A stretch of DNA of 64,000 bases. It comes from Algicella marina. GTDB taxonomy: Bacteria > Pseudomonadota > Alphaproteobacteria > Rhodobacterales > Rhodobacteraceae. Location: the NCBI RefSeq assembly GCF_009931615.1, contig NZ_CP046620.1:1689501-1753500 (forward strand), read 5' to 3'. Below, piece after piece: positions 53,471-63,838 of the stretch; positions within the stretch are counted from its first letter, which is position 1; the number at the start of each line of letters is the position of its first letter. A program made the translations under genes and the position numbers. The notes beneath the pieces were generated by a model. The model was not told where the DNA came from and made no database searches. It saw nothing but the letters and a program-made list of their open reading frames with translations.

Positions 53471-55144
53471 ATGGTTCCGACAGAAATCGAGTGTGTCATG
53501 CAAAGCTCCAGAATGAAGAACGCTCTGACTTCAGAGTCAGGTGCTATAATGCCTTTCGTCGTCGTTCTATTCCTTACCATGGTCGTCATGGCTGGGATGG
53601 GCGTCGATTTCATGCGACATGAGTCTGCTCGTTCGGACCTGCAGAACGCGCTTGATCGCGGGGTCCTTGCCGCCACCTCTCGAACCCAGACACTCGCTCT
53701 GGCGGAAGAGGGGATGTCCGACGAAGAGATCGAGCAAGCCAAACGCGAACTCATCGCGAGTTACATGAAGTCGCGAACCTTCAATATCGCGGTTCCCGAC
53801 GTCGACGTTTCCATTCCTGATGATCTTGATGAAGATGAAACGGCGGTCTCTGCGACGGCGGACTACGATCTCAGCACCTTCTTCCTGAAGATAGCCGGTT
53901 TCCGGAACATGACCGTTCCGGCCGCGAGTTACGCCGAGCAGCGTCGAGTCGATATCGAAGTAGCTGTCGTCCTGGATATCTCCGGATCCATGCAGGACCA
54001 GTCTTCAGTTCTGCGCGACGAAACCAATCCCGGGGCAGGTTACTTCAACAAAATGGAAGCTATGCAGGAAGCTGTTGTTTCCTTCGTTGAAGGTCTGCTT
54101 CCGGACGAGCAATCAACTCGCCAGACCCTCATCTCGGTTGTGCCCTACTCGGGGCAGACCTCTGCAAATGCCTTCATGGCTGATTTCTATAATTTGCAGC
54201 CACCCGAAAACTTCCAGAATCGCCACGGTTACTCTTGGTGCTTCGATTTCAACTCAAACACGGATTACGAGACGGTTGTCATCAGCCCGTCACCGAGCGG
54301 TGCGCCCTACCGGCAGTACCAGCACGTTGTCGAAAGCGGACGCTCGGCAGATCAACGACGTTATCCCTGTCCGGCACGAGGCGCCGATGCGGCAAACTTC
54401 GTCAATCGCAATGTGATCCTGCCGTATTCCAACGATGTAGACGAAATCACCACTATGGTGCGCAACCTGCGCAGTGAGTTGTATACGTCTACCTATACCG
54501 GCATCAAATGGGCAGCCGCGCTGCTTGATCCTTCATCTCGTCCGCTGGTCTCCGCTCTGATCAATCAGTCTGATCCGGACGTAGCCTTGTATGATGGGTT
54601 CGAAGGCTGGCCGCAGAACTATTCAGACACCGGTGTTCAAAAATATCTGATCATCTTCTCTGACGGTCGAAACACACTCCAGCGCAAAATCACAAACGCC
54701 AACCGTTACTATGTTCCGTCAGACGATTTGACCTCAGACGCAGAGCGGTTTGAAGAAGAGATGCAGCAGTATGAAGCGTGGAACTTCGGTCTCATCGACG
54801 GCAACAACAGCCGTTGGAGTTCTTCGCACCCTCCTGCTGGCCAGGCGACCACGTTCCGCCGTGTTTCGAACTATGTCAACGGAAGTATGGGGGACTCGCT
54901 ATCGCGTTCAATATGTAGTGCCGCCAAGAGTGCAGCATCCGGTGGCCGTTTGACAATCTTTTCGATTGGGTATGAGCTGGACAACAGTGATGCCGGGACG
55001 ACTGCGCGGGGTGTTCTTCAGGATTGTTCCACAAACCCGGCCACCGATTTCTTCGACATCCGCGGCGGTATGGATCCTTCCGAAGCGTTCGATGAAATTC
55101 AGAGCCGGATCAACCGGTTGAAACTGGCGCAGGCACAGGACTGA
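53471..55144 (+). CDS. TadG-like pilus-associated protein with von Willebrand domain
   Basis: The 557-residue product begins with a TadE/TadG-type hydrophobic N-terminus (SGAIMPFVVVLFLTMVVMAG, about residues 23-42) that inserts in the membrane. A von Willebrand factor A domain follows from about residue 160, with the MIDAS motif DISGS and a later D-x-x-S-D-G pair (IIFSDGRN). Such proteins belong to Flp/Tad pilus systems, where they help fibre surface contact or assembly. It is first of three genes spaced closely together; the rest of the Tad machinery is not here. Confidence 0.86.
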   Translation: MVPTEIECVMQSSRMKNALTSESGAIMPFVVVLFLTMVVMAGMGVDFMRHESARSDLQNALDRGVLAATSRTQTLALAEEGMSDEEIEQAKRELIASYMKSRTFNIAVPDVDVSIPDDLDEDETAVSATADYDLSTFFLKIAGFRNMTVPAASYAEQRRVDIEVAVVLDISGSMQDQSSVLRDETNPGAGYFNKMEAMQEAVVSFVEGLLPDEQSTRQTLISVVPYSGQTSANAFMADFYNLQPPENFQNRHGYSWCFDFNSNTDYETVVISPSPSGAPYRQYQHVVESGRSADQRRYPCPARGADAANFVNRNVILPYSNDVDEITTMVRNLRSELYTSTYTGIKWAAALLDPSSRPLVSALINQSDPDVALYDGFEGWPQNYSDTGVQKYLIIFSDGRNTLQRKITNANRYYVPSDDLTSDAERFEEEMQQYEAWNFGLIDGNNSRWSSSHPPAGQATTFRRVSNYVNGSMGDSLSRSICSAAKSAASGGRLTIFSIGYELDNSDAGTTARGVLQDCSTNPATDFFDIRGGMDPSEAFDEIQSRINRLKLAQAQD

Positions 55145-55148
55145 TACC

Positions 55149-55703
55149 ATGAATATGCGATCACTCTGGCGAAGGAAGGGAAAGGCGGAAGACGGCAACG
55201 CGACAGTCGAATTTGTCATCGTTTTTCCCGTTTTCATTGCCATTGTGCTGTCCATGTTCGAGTCCGGCTGGCTGATGACCAAGTATATGATGCTGGACCG
55301 TGGACTCGACATGGCGATGCGTGAGCTCAAGCTCGGGATTGCACCACTGAACGATCCGACGGAAGAAAATCTCCGCTCACAGATATGCGACTACGCGGCA
55401 ATCCTGAACAACTGTGAAACGGAACTGCGGATCGAGTTGCGTAATCACGATGACCCTTCTCTTGACGAGAATTTTCCCCACAGTCAGCCGGACTGCTATG
55501 ACAGGTCGCCAGACGTGACAATTCAACCGCAAATGCAGATCTCTGCAACAGCAGCGCAGCGGACATCGATCATTCTGGTTCGCGCGTGCATGCTGGTGGA
55601 CCCGATCTTTCCCGGCCTCGGCCTTGGCGCATGGCTGCCGAAAGCGGAGTACGGTGGGCACCAGATGGTTTCTTTCGCAGTCTTCATGAACGAACCGGGC
55701 TAA
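55149..55703 (+). CDS. TadE-like minor pilin
   Basis: The 184-residue product carries the TadE/TadF motif EDGNATVEFVIVFPVF (about residues 14-29) leading into a transmembrane helix, then a polar periplasmic part with five cysteines. Prepilin peptidase would cut before the hydrophobic segment. It follows the TadG-like gene by 4 bases and precedes a second TadE-like gene, so the three are one operon. Confidence 0.87.
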   Translation: MNMRSLWRRKGKAEDGNATVEFVIVFPVFIAIVLSMFESGWLMTKYMMLDRGLDMAMRELKLGIAPLNDPTEENLRSQICDYAAILNNCETELRIELRNHDDPSLDENFPHSQPDCYDRSPDVTIQPQMQISATAAQRTSIILVRACMLVDPIFPGLGLGAWLPKAEYGGHQMVSFAVFMNEPG

Positions 55704-55712
55704 GGACAAAAA

Positions 55713-56375
55713 ATGCTTTTTCTAAAAGGCCAGTTGGAACGAGTGTTTCGCGCGGTGCGCTCAGAAGAGGGTACAGTCACGATCGAGTTCGTGATCCTGT
55801 TTCCGCTCTTGGCAGCCTGGTTTCTTGGAAGTTTCATCTATTTTGATGCCTATCGTTCAAAGACAATCACTGCAAAAGTTGCATTCACGATGAGCGATCT
55901 CATGGCGCGCCGCGGCGAAATGAATGACGCGGATCTGCGAGACTATTATGAAATTCAGAAGCGGATGATGCCGCGCCGTATGGAAAAATCATGGATGCGT
56001 GTTAGCAGTATCTGCTATCGGGAGCGTGAACTGGCCGGCGAAACCGTCGGCGAGTACAGGTTGCATTGGTCTACCACTTTCGATGATTTCTACGATGCTG
56101 ATGCAGGAGAGTTGCCGAACATCAAGAAATATGAGGATGACGACGAAATTCCAGTCAATCTCATGCCAATGATGGCGGACGGTGATAGCATCATTTTCAC
56201 AGAGGTTTACGGCACATGGGAGCCAATTGCGAAGCAGTTCTCCGGGTACATGGGTTTGAGTGAACTGACTTGGGCACAGCGTATTACGGAACGTCCGCGC
56301 TTTACTCGCGTTATCTCATACGAGTCCGAAGGCGCCACCAATATTTGCAATGCGGCAACTTGGGAACCTTCCTGA
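55713..56375 (+). CDS. TadE-like minor pilin, second copy
   Basis: The 220-residue product has the motif EEGTVTIEFVILFPLL (about residues 18-33) and one transmembrane helix, as in the preceding gene, but the remainder differs. It ends 28 bases before the convergent pyrC gene. With the TadG-like protein it probably forms a small pseudopilin set that works with a Tad secretion apparatus encoded elsewhere. Confidence 0.86.
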   Translation: MLFLKGQLERVFRAVRSEEGTVTIEFVILFPLLAAWFLGSFIYFDAYRSKTITAKVAFTMSDLMARRGEMNDADLRDYYEIQKRMMPRRMEKSWMRVSSICYRERELAGETVGEYRLHWSTTFDDFYDADAGELPNIKKYEDDDEIPVNLMPMMADGDSIIFTEVYGTWEPIAKQFSGYMGLSELTWAQRITERPRFTRVISYESEGATNICNAATWEPS

Positions 56376-56403
56376 ACCAGCTGGATCCGCAGTTCGTATT
56401 GGT

Positions 56404-57471
56404 TTACGCCTCTGAGGTGTCTTCCAGCTTCCAGAATATATCTCTCTGCGGATCGAAACCGGCAACCTGTCCGTTCATTGTTTCGTAAACCAATGTCTGC
56501 GTCACGGGTTGAGGCGACCGAAGCAGCGTAAGTTTTTCGTTGTTGAGCGCCAAGCCATAATACCTGGCTCCGAATTCGGATGTGAACCCTTCCAATCTAT
56601 CCAGAGCACCTTCGTCCTCAAATAGTTGGGCAAGGCAGGGCATTGCGTTCCCTGCTGTAAAGCACCCAGCACAGCCGCAGGCACTTTCCTTGTCCGTTGC
56701 AAGGTGAGGCGCGCTGTCCGTGCCTAAGAAAAAGCGATCATCCCCCGACGTGGCAGCCTCGACCAAAGCCTTCTGATGGGTATCCCGTTTCAGAATTGGC
56801 AGGCAGTAATAGTGAGGCCTGATGCCACCAACCAGCATATGGTTACGGTTGATCATCAGATGATGAACGGTGATCGTCGCAGCAAGATTTTTCTGCCTTT
56901 CCCTGACAAAAGAAACGCCTTCACTGGTTGTCAGGTGTTCAAGTACGACCCTCAGATTCGGCAGTCGTGCAACAAGCGGTGACAGCACAGTTTCCAGGAA
57001 GACTTTTTCGCGGTCGAAAATATCGACGGCCTTATCCGTCACCTCACCATGGATGCACAGCGGCAATCCGATCTCGGCCAATCGTTCCAATACAGGCATG
57101 ACCTTGTCGAGATCTCTTACCCCAGACTGGGAGTTGGTCGTCGCGCCAGCCGGATAAAGCTTTACAGCGGCAATCTGTCCACTCGCCGCAGCTCTCGCCA
57201 CATCTTTTGGATCCGTGTCTTCAGTCAGATAGAGCGTCATGAGGGGCTCGAACCCCTGCCCTTCTCCCACGGCCCCCATGATCCGCTCCCGGTATCTTTC
57301 TGCGTCCACCGCAGTCACTACAGGTGGGACAAGGTTTGGCATGACGATCGCACGCGAAAAACTGGCCGCGGATACCGGAACCACTGCCTTCAACATTGCT
57401 CCATCACGAAGATGAAGATGCATGTCGTCGGGTTTCCGGATGATCAGTCGGTCAAGAAATGGCTTGCTCAT
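56404..57471 (-). CDS. pyrC: Dihydroorotase
   Basis: The 355-residue enzyme closes carbamoyl aspartate to dihydroorotate in pyrimidine synthesis. The zinc motif H-x-H is in [10 protein letters not shown] (about residues 16-25), later ligands are in [14 protein letters not shown] (carbamylated Lys), CIHGEV and VLEHLTT, and the conserved FLGTDSAPH near residue 250 provides the catalytic Asp. The length and motifs are of the E. coli PyrC type. No pyr genes are beside it. Confidence 0.94.
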   Translation of the reverse strand: MSKPFLDRLIIRKPDDMHLHLRDGAMLKAVVPVSAASFSRAIVMPNLVPPVVTAVDAERYRERIMGAVGEGQGFEPLMTLYLTEDTDPKDVARAAASGQIAAVKLYPAGATTNSQSGVRDLDKVMPVLERLAEIGLPLCIHGEVTDKAVDIFDREKVFLETVLSPLVARLPNLRVVLEHLTTSEGVSFVRERQKNLAATITVHHLMINRNHMLVGGIRPHYYCLPILKRDTHQKALVEAATSGDDRFFLGTDSAPHLATDKESACGCAGCFTAGNAMPCLAQLFEDEGALDRLEGFTSEFGARYYGLALNNEKLTLLRSPQPVTQTLVYETMNGQVAGFDPQRDIFWKLEDTSEA

Positions 57472-57574
57472 GGCTCGGTTCTAGCGGCACCGCCTGAGGG
57501 ACGAAAGCAATAACTTTCCTCTCCTTCCTGATTTCAGGCTCCGTCGATCAACGTTGGACAGCGGGAGAATGATC

Positions 57575-59086
57575 CTAATACGGCCGCTGTCGGCTCACCT
57601 CGTTTTCTCCAAGCCACTGCGACAAAGCCGCCATGTCCGCAACTGACATGCAAAGACCGAGCTTGCTTCGTCGCCAAACTATGTCGTCCGCAGTGATGGC
57701 GAACTCTTGGCTGCGGAGCCACTCCACCTCCCGCTCCGTCAGATCAGCTCCGAAAACCATCCCCAGGTCACCTGGACCCGAACAGCCTTCCAAGAGGCGA
57801 CCTGCATCCGTGCCGTAAGCACGCACGAGACGCCTGCAATGTGCCTCGGAGATAAACTCGAACCGCTCTTGTAGACGTGAGACCTGATCGTCGAAACCGT
57901 CGACAGGAAAGTCCCCCCCCGGAAGAGCCACGCCTGCCGTCCATTCCTCACTCGGCCTGTCAAGGTGCGGCGACAGTTTAGCCAGCGCGGCCTCGGCCAG
58001 TTTCCGGTAGGTCGTTATCTTGCCGCCGAAGACGTTGAGAACGACAGGACCATTAGTATCCAGCGACAGAACATATTCCCGTGTCGCTGCCGTCGCAGAC
58101 TTCGCGTTGTCATTATAAAGAGGTCGAACACCCGAGTACGACCAGACAACATCTGTGGAAGCGATGGGCTTGGTAAAATATTCGGAAGCCGACTCGCAAA
58201 GATACAGCGCTTCTTCAGGGGAACACCGCGCATCAGCCGGATCACCTTCATGATCGACGTCCGTGGTGCCAATCAACGTAAAATCGTCTTCGTATGGAAT
58301 AGCGAAGACGATACGTCCGTCCTTACCTTGGAAAATGTACGCCCGATCGTGATTGAAGAGTTTACGCGTTACGATATGGCTTCCACGAACGAGCCGGACA
58401 CTTTCCGTTGTTTCGAGTTCGAGTTGCTTCTCGATAATCGATCCTACCCACGGTCCGCCGGCGTTTACGAGGCATCGGCTCCGCACTGTAAAGCTCTCCC
58501 CGGTGATCCGGTCAGTCAGTGAAATTTCCCAGACTTCTCCTGCACGTTTTGCACTCATTACTTCTGTTCGCGTCATGATCTTAGCCCCCCGTTCGGCAGC
58601 GTCACGCGCGTTCAGAACCACAAGCCGGGCGTCGTTTACCCAACAGTCAGAGTACTCGAAAGCCTTTGAGAATTCGTCTTTCAGTGGCCGGCCAACGACG
58701 GCCTTTCGAAGGTTAAGGGTTTTTGTCGCGGGCAGAAACTTGCGGCCACCCAGATGGTCGTAGATGAACAGGCCGAGGCGTAGCAGCCACGCTGGCCGCA
58801 AACCACTATGGTGAGGCAGTACAAACCGAAGGGGCCAGCTGATATGCGGCATGGCTTGCAAAAGGGTCTCCCTCTCTCTGAGCGCCTCCCTTACCAAACG
58901 AAACTCGTAATATTCTAGGTATCGCAGGCCGCCATGAAAAAGTTTGGTAGAGGCCGAGGAGGTGGCTTGCGCCAGATCGTCTTTTTCCGCCAGTGCCACA
59001 ATGAAGTTACGTCCAGCAGCGTCTCTGGCGATGCCGCACCCGTTGATGCCGCCTCCGATAATGAAGATGTCGACAGGTTCATCCAT
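57575..59086 (-). CDS. glpD: Glycerol-3-phosphate dehydrogenase
   Basis: The 503-residue flavoprotein oxidises glycerol 3-phosphate to dihydroxyacetone phosphate at the membrane. The FAD motif GGGINGCGIARDAAGR is at about residues 11-26, with KLFHGGLRYLEYYEFRLVRE following and the conserved YSGVRPLYND and GGKITTYRKLAE segments later. It stands alone, with no glpK or glpR in view. Confidence 0.94.
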   Translation of the reverse strand: MDEPVDIFIIGGGINGCGIARDAAGRNFIVALAEKDDLAQATSSASTKLFHGGLRYLEYYEFRLVREALRERETLLQAMPHISWPLRFVLPHHSGLRPAWLLRLGLFIYDHLGGRKFLPATKTLNLRKAVVGRPLKDEFSKAFEYSDCWVNDARLVVLNARDAAERGAKIMTRTEVMSAKRAGEVWEISLTDRITGESFTVRSRCLVNAGGPWVGSIIEKQLELETTESVRLVRGSHIVTRKLFNHDRAYIFQGKDGRIVFAIPYEDDFTLIGTTDVDHEGDPADARCSPEEALYLCESASEYFTKPIASTDVVWSYSGVRPLYNDNAKSATAATREYVLSLDTNGPVVLNVFGGKITTYRKLAEAALAKLSPHLDRPSEEWTAGVALPGGDFPVDGFDDQVSRLQERFEFISEAHCRRLVRAYGTDAGRLLEGCSGPGDLGMVFGADLTEREVEWLRSQEFAITADDIVWRRSKLGLCMSVADMAALSQWLGENEVSRQRPY

Positions 59087-59185
59087 TCTTCAAGCACTTC
59101 CCGATTTTCGCGTATGTTCGCTTTGGTTCGCTTATGCGCGCGACCGCCTGCGTTTACCAGAACAAATTGCGATCGTGCAAATGTG

Positions 59186-61390
59186 TCAGTTTGCCGTCGC
59201 TCTTTCGAAAACATCCTGAGCTGCATGTAGGATAGAGTGTACACTGGGCAGCCCTGCCGCGAAGGCCGGTCCCGTCGCGATGAAACAATCGTCTCCGGTC
59301 ACCCTTGCGATAGGAGACCGATGCGCCTCGGTGAACATGCCAATCAGCGCTTCCGAAAGGCTGCCGGTTTTTCGACACTCATCGACAATGAGGATCGATG
59401 CGCAGTCAGCAACGGCGTCAAGCAACTCCTGCTCCGCCAAAGGGGCCAACCACCGCAAGTCGATGACACGAGCCTCGATGCCGCGTTCCAGCAAAGTCTT
59501 TGCAGCCTTCCGAGCTAGATAAAATCCATTGCCATAGCTGACGATGGCCACATCCCTCCCCTCGCCGAATATCCCTAGTTCGCCTGGCATCAAGGTTTGA
59601 TCCGGCTCCGGGTAGGGCGAAAGCCACGCTCCATCACCGTACTCGTGCAGATCCCGCGTCTGATAGAGGGCGATGGGTTCGACAAAGACAACAACTCTCT
59701 GCTGTTCGTCCGCAAGTCTGAATGAGCCTCGCAGCATCCGTGCCGCATCAGCGCCATTAGATGGACACGCAATAACGATGCCCGGGATATCCCGCAGGAC
59801 CGCGAGAGAATTATCGTTATGAAAATGTCCACCGAATCCGCGCTGATAACCCAACCCGGCAATCCGAACCACCATGGGATTGGTAAACTGTCCATCCGAA
59901 AAGAATGGCAGCGTAGCAGCCTCGCCGCGAATCTGATCTTGTGCATTGTGAAGATATGCCAGAAACTGAATTTCAGGAACCGGAACATAACCCTGCTGTC
60001 CCAAACCGATGCCCAACCCAAGGATCGACTGTTCATCGAGAATGGTATCGATCACCCGCTCGCGGCCGAAACGTTTCTGCAGGCCGCGGGTAACGCCGTA
60101 AACTCCGCCTTTGCGCCCGACATCCTCCCCGGCAATGATCACGTGCCGGTAGCGGAGCATCAGATCACCCAACGCCCAATTCAGGAGCCGTGCCATCGGT
60201 TGTGGCGAAAACATTGCCTCGATATCTTTGCCAAAGGCTTGTCGCCTCTCTTCTGCATTGCTTGGCGGTGCTTGTGCCGCAGCCCTGGGCGGGGGTATGA
60301 GACTGCGCGCAACAGCGCTCGATTGTCCAAGCTTCGGACGAGCCGCGGCCTTGGGCGCCAGATCTTCGCACATTTCACCAAGCTCAAGGTAGGTTCTGAT
60401 TATCCTTTCCTTGGTAACACCAGCGGTTAGTAGTCGAGACGCCGATGCGAGCAAGGGATCTTGCCCTAGATCCTCGACGATCTCCCAAGGTTCGCGATAG
60501 GCCGACTCTACGTCAGAGCCGGCATGGCCGAACAGCCTGACTGTACGCATATGCAGGATTGCCGGCTTGCGGGACCGGCGGACAAAATCTACAGCCGACT
60601 GACAGCTGTTTAGCGTCTCGACCAGATCCAGTCCATTGCAGTGGAAATAGGAAACGCCCGGCCTGCTGCTGAGCATCGCCTTTATCCACCCTTCGGGACT
60701 GCGAACGGAGATGCCAATTCCGTTATCCTCGCAGACGAACAGGATCGGCATCGGGTTGTTCTTGAAACTGGCCCACCCTGCAGTGTTAAACGCTCCCTGA
60801 GCAGTCGAATGGTTCGCCGAAGCATCGCCGAACGAGCAGAGGACGATTGCATCGCGCTCTATGTTGCCGTGCAAGGGCGCTACACGTCTCGACAGTGAAA
60901 TACCGAAGGCTGTTCCCACTGCCTTTGGCAGATGGCTGGCAATTGTGGAGGTTTGGGGCGCGATATTGAGATCTGCCGCACCTAGCACCTTGTGCCGCCC
61001 CCCGGAAATCGGATCTTCCGAGGATGCTGCAAAGCTCAACAGAATCTCATAGGCCGTTTGTTCCCAATGGTCAGGTCCACGCAAGTCGGCGGCCCGCTGG
61101 ATTTGAAACGCGCAATCCCGATAATGCAAAAAGGCCGGGTCGTTTCCGGTGACACAGGCCGCGACTGCTGACATGCCTTCATGCCCGGATGAGCCAATGG
61201 TATAATACCCCTGCCCGATCCTTTGCATTGCCCGCGCGGTTCTGTCGAGATGTCGAGACAGACACTGGGAGCGAAATATCTCCAGCATCGCGTTCGCGGA
61301 AACAATGGGGGTTATTGGTGGCAGTTTTGGAAAGGCTGCGCCGTCAACCTTTCGGGCAAAATCAGCATGAACTTCGTCTATTGTATCCAT
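59186..61390 (-). CDS. Fused alpha-beta 2-oxoacid dehydrogenase E1
   Basis: The 734-residue product joins an E1-alpha domain (about residues 30-360) and an E1-beta domain (about residues 400-734) in one chain. The thiamine diphosphate motif is read as GDASANHSTAQGAFNTA, with FVCEDNGIGISV behind it; the beta part has GEDVGRKGGVYGVTRGLQ and PEIQFLAYLHNAQDQI. The family decarboxylates branched-chain or similar 2-oxoacids and needs an E2 and E3, neither of which is encoded here. The linker has a proline/alanine stretch (IPPPRAAAQAPPSN). It precedes the gluconate genes on the same strand but may be unrelated. Confidence 0.88.
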   Translation of the reverse strand: MDTIDEVHADFARKVDGAAFPKLPPITPIVSANAMLEIFRSQCLSRHLDRTARAMQRIGQGYYTIGSSGHEGMSAVAACVTGNDPAFLHYRDCAFQIQRAADLRGPDHWEQTAYEILLSFAASSEDPISGGRHKVLGAADLNIAPQTSTIASHLPKAVGTAFGISLSRRVAPLHGNIERDAIVLCSFGDASANHSTAQGAFNTAGWASFKNNPMPILFVCEDNGIGISVRSPEGWIKAMLSSRPGVSYFHCNGLDLVETLNSCQSAVDFVRRSRKPAILHMRTVRLFGHAGSDVESAYREPWEIVEDLGQDPLLASASRLLTAGVTKERIIRTYLELGEMCEDLAPKAAARPKLGQSSAVARSLIPPPRAAAQAPPSNAEERRQAFGKDIEAMFSPQPMARLLNWALGDLMLRYRHVIIAGEDVGRKGGVYGVTRGLQKRFGRERVIDTILDEQSILGLGIGLGQQGYVPVPEIQFLAYLHNAQDQIRGEAATLPFFSDGQFTNPMVVRIAGLGYQRGFGGHFHNDNSLAVLRDIPGIVIACPSNGADAARMLRGSFRLADEQQRVVVFVEPIALYQTRDLHEYGDGAWLSPYPEPDQTLMPGELGIFGEGRDVAIVSYGNGFYLARKAAKTLLERGIEARVIDLRWLAPLAEQELLDAVADCASILIVDECRKTGSLSEALIGMFTEAHRSPIARVTGDDCFIATGPAFAAGLPSVHSILHAAQDVFERATAN

Positions 61391-61423
61391 TTACGAAACT
61401 TCTGTCCTCATTGCTCCACGCTG

Positions 61424-61927
61424 TCACGAAGTTCCAGACTTCAGAAACTGATCTATGAGGTTGACCGTTTCTCTGATCGTACAGGCGATATCGATTTCTA
61501 CATGAACCTCATCATCTCTGGGTGGCTCCAGTGCCTCGAATTGGCTCTCCAGCAGTGACGCTGGCATGAAGTGGTCGGATCGATCCTGCATTCGACGCTC
61601 AATAACGCGGCGCTCACCAGACAGAAATACGAATAGCACATCTTCGCCCGCCACATCCCGGATGCAGTCCCGGTATATGCGCCTCAATGCAGAGCAGGCC
61701 ACAATACACGTGCCTTGGTCCCGCAAAAGGGCGGATCCGACCTTTTCGAGCCAGGGCCAGCGATCCTCGTCCGTTAATGGAGTACCCCCCGACATCTTGA
61801 CGACGTTGGCCGGAGGGTGCAAATCATCCGCATCGATGAAGCGTGCACCGAGTAGCGAGGCAAGTGCTGACCCGACACTCGACTTGCCGCTTCCCGCCAC
61901 CCCCATAACCACAATTTTACGCTTCAT
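61424..61927 (-). CDS. gntK: Gluconokinase
   Basis: The 167-residue kinase phosphorylates D-gluconate to 6-phosphogluconate. The P-loop GVAGSGKSSVG is at about residues 8-18; FIDADDLHPPANVVKMSGG and PLTDEDRWPWLEKVG are the conserved substrate part. It lies one base after the end of the oxidoreductase gene upstream, which fits a pathway operon for idonate or gluconate. Confidence 0.93.
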   Translation of the reverse strand: MKRKIVVMGVAGSGKSSVGSALASLLGARFIDADDLHPPANVVKMSGGTPLTDEDRWPWLEKVGSALLRDQGTCIVACSALRRIYRDCIRDVAGEDVLFVFLSGERRVIERRMQDRSDHFMPASLLESQFEALEPPRDDEVHVEIDIACTIRETVNLIDQFLKSGTS

Positions 61928-61928
61928 C

Positions 61929-62684
61929 TCAGAGGCTTACCGTCAACCCGCCATCTACGTAAAGAACGTGGCCATTAACGAAGCTGGCCTCATCTGATGC
62001 CAGATACACACATGCTCCCGCCAGTTCTTCTACCTTGCCCCAGCGTCCAGCAGGCGTGCGCTGCTTTAGCCACGCCGTGAACTCTGCATCAGCGACGAGG
62101 GCCGCATTGAGTGGCGTCTCAAAATAGCCGGGTGCAATAGCATTGCATTGCAACCCATACCGAGCCCAATCCGTCGCCATACCCTTGGTCAGATTGGCAA
62201 CCGCACCCTTGGTGGCCGTGTACGGGGCTATTCCAGTCCTTGCGAGGCGAGACTGCACAGACGCAATATTGATGATCTTACCTCGCCCCCGCGGGATCAT
62301 ATGGTTGGCGACAGCCTGACCCACATTGAAAACCGAAGAGATATTGGTCTGCAATAGTTTCTGGAAAGCCTCCACATCGAAGTTCTCCAACGGCCCGCGA
62401 TGCTGCATGCCCGCATTGTTGACGAGAATGTCCACCGGTCCGACTTCCGTTTCGAAACTGTCTACGGCGGTTCCTGCTGTTGCGTGGTCTGTTACGTCGA
62501 AGGGCAAGAGGTGGACAGTCGCACCATCGCTACGAAGGCTCTCGGCCGTAGCCTCCAGTTTGCCTATATCTCTTCCGTTCAACACAATGGTGGCGCCAGC
62601 TTTCGCCAGCCCCCGCGCCAACGCAAGGCCAATGCCCTGAGAAGAGCCCGTCACCAGCGCGTTTCGCCCATTCAGATTGAACAT
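61929..62684 (-). CDS. idnO: Short-chain dehydrogenase, gluconate 5-dehydrogenase-like
   Basis: The 251-residue product is a classical short-chain dehydrogenase: TGSSQGIG (about residues 12-19) for NAD(P), NNAG, the catalytic Ser in INIASVQS and Y-x-x-x-K as YTATKGA. Together with the neighbouring idonate dehydrogenase and gluconokinase it should reduce 5-ketogluconate to gluconate, as IdnO does. The ATG at 62684 follows GGGAGA and removes a 74-codon extension overlapping the divergent gene. Confidence 0.83.
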   Translation of the reverse strand: MFNLNGRNALVTGSSQGIGLALARGLAKAGATIVLNGRDIGKLEATAESLRSDGATVHLLPFDVTDHATAGTAVDSFETEVGPVDILVNNAGMQHRGPLENFDVEAFQKLLQTNISSVFNVGQAVANHMIPRGRGKIINIASVQSRLARTGIAPYTATKGAVANLTKGMATDWARYGLQCNAIAPGYFETPLNAALVADAEFTAWLKQRTPAGRWGKVEELAGACVYLASDEASFVNGHVLYVDGGLTVSL

Positions 62685-62799
62685 CACGGTCTCCCTACTA
62701 TTTTTCGGTGTTCGCCACCCGTTGGCAAAGGCGTATAAGAGCCTACAGTCACTGGCAAGAGTTGGGCAGGGACGATCCCGGAACCAACTGGAGGAAATC

Positions 62800-63828
62800 A
62801 TGAAATCATTGGTGTTGCACGCCGCGGAAGACCTGCGGATCGAGGAGCATTCGGCTGTCGAGCCAGGGGCGGCCGAAGTCCAGATACGTCTTGCCGCCGG
62901 CGGCATATGCGGTTCGGATCTGCATTATTTCAACCACGGTGGATTCGGCAGCGTCCGGCTAAGAGAGCCGATGATTTTGGGCCACGAAGTCGCAGGATAT
63001 GTTTCTGCGATTGGAACAGGCGTGGCCGGCCTGGAAATCGGCCAGTTGGTCGCCGTGTCTCCCTCCCGACCTTGCGAAAATTGCCGTGAATGCCTGGCCA
63101 ATCTTCCCAATCACTGCCGGAATATGCGGTTTTATGGGTCAGCAATGCCCTTTCCACACGTGCAGGGAGCCTTTCGTGAGCTATTGACCGTCGATGCCAG
63201 CCAATGTGTCGCGGCAGACGGCCTTACACCATCAGAGGCCGCAACCGCGGAGCCATTGTCTGTCTGCCTGCACGGGATTTCCCGAGCCGGTAGCCTGCTG
63301 GGCAAATCCGTGCTCATCACAGGCAGCGGTCCAATTGGCGTTCTAACCTGCCTTGCGGCACTGGCAATGGGCGCATCTGAGGTGACTGTTACGGACATTT
63401 CCGACACCGCTCTGCGCCACGCTGTGAAGGCAGGCGCAGATCGCGCAATCAACGTCGCGGGGAGTGCGGATGATTTCGAACGGCTAACCCTTGGCAATGG
63501 TTCCTTCGACATAATGTTCGAGTGCTCCGGCGCCGCATCAGCGCTTCAGAGTGCAATTCCCGCCATGCGTCCGCGGGGCGTTATCGTGCAGTTGGGACTT
63601 GGACCAGATGCACCATTACCGTTGACCAGGATTGCGGCCAAGGAGCTTGACCTTCGCGGATCCTTTCGTTTCCACGAAGAGTTCGCAACCGCGGTGCGTT
63701 TGATGCAGAAGCGGGCCATAGATGTCCGGCCACTTGTCACGCACAGCTTTCCTTTGTCCGACGCGGTGGCGGCGTTTCAAACCGCATCCGACAAATCGAA
63801 ATCCATGAAAACTCAGATACTGTTCTGA
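62800..63828 (+). CDS. idnD: Zinc-dependent alcohol dehydrogenase, L-idonate 5-dehydrogenase-like
   Basis: The 342-residue enzyme belongs to the medium-chain dehydrogenases. Catalytic zinc ligands are in [15 protein letters not shown] (about residues 33-47) and LGHE (about residue 61); the structural zinc motif [15 protein letters not shown] is at about residues 90-104; the nucleotide motif is GSGPIGVLT. The segment [19 protein letters not shown] is typical of L-idonate 5-dehydrogenases, which make 5-ketogluconate. The ATG at 62800 follows GGAGG. It is divergent from the idnO-like and gntK genes, completing the pathway. Confidence 0.86.
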   Translation: MKSLVLHAAEDLRIEEHSAVEPGAAEVQIRLAAGGICGSDLHYFNHGGFGSVRLREPMILGHEVAGYVSAIGTGVAGLEIGQLVAVSPSRPCENCRECLANLPNHCRNMRFYGSAMPFPHVQGAFRELLTVDASQCVAADGLTPSEAATAEPLSVCLHGISRAGSLLGKSVLITGSGPIGVLTCLAALAMGASEVTVTDISDTALRHAVKAGADRAINVAGSADDFERLTLGNGSFDIMFECSGAASALQSAIPAMRPRGVIVQLGLGPDAPLPLTRIAAKELDLRGSFRFHEEFATAVRLMQKRAIDVRPLVTHSFPLSDAVAAFQTASDKSKSMKTQILF

Positions 63829-63838
63829 TCTCTCGGAG

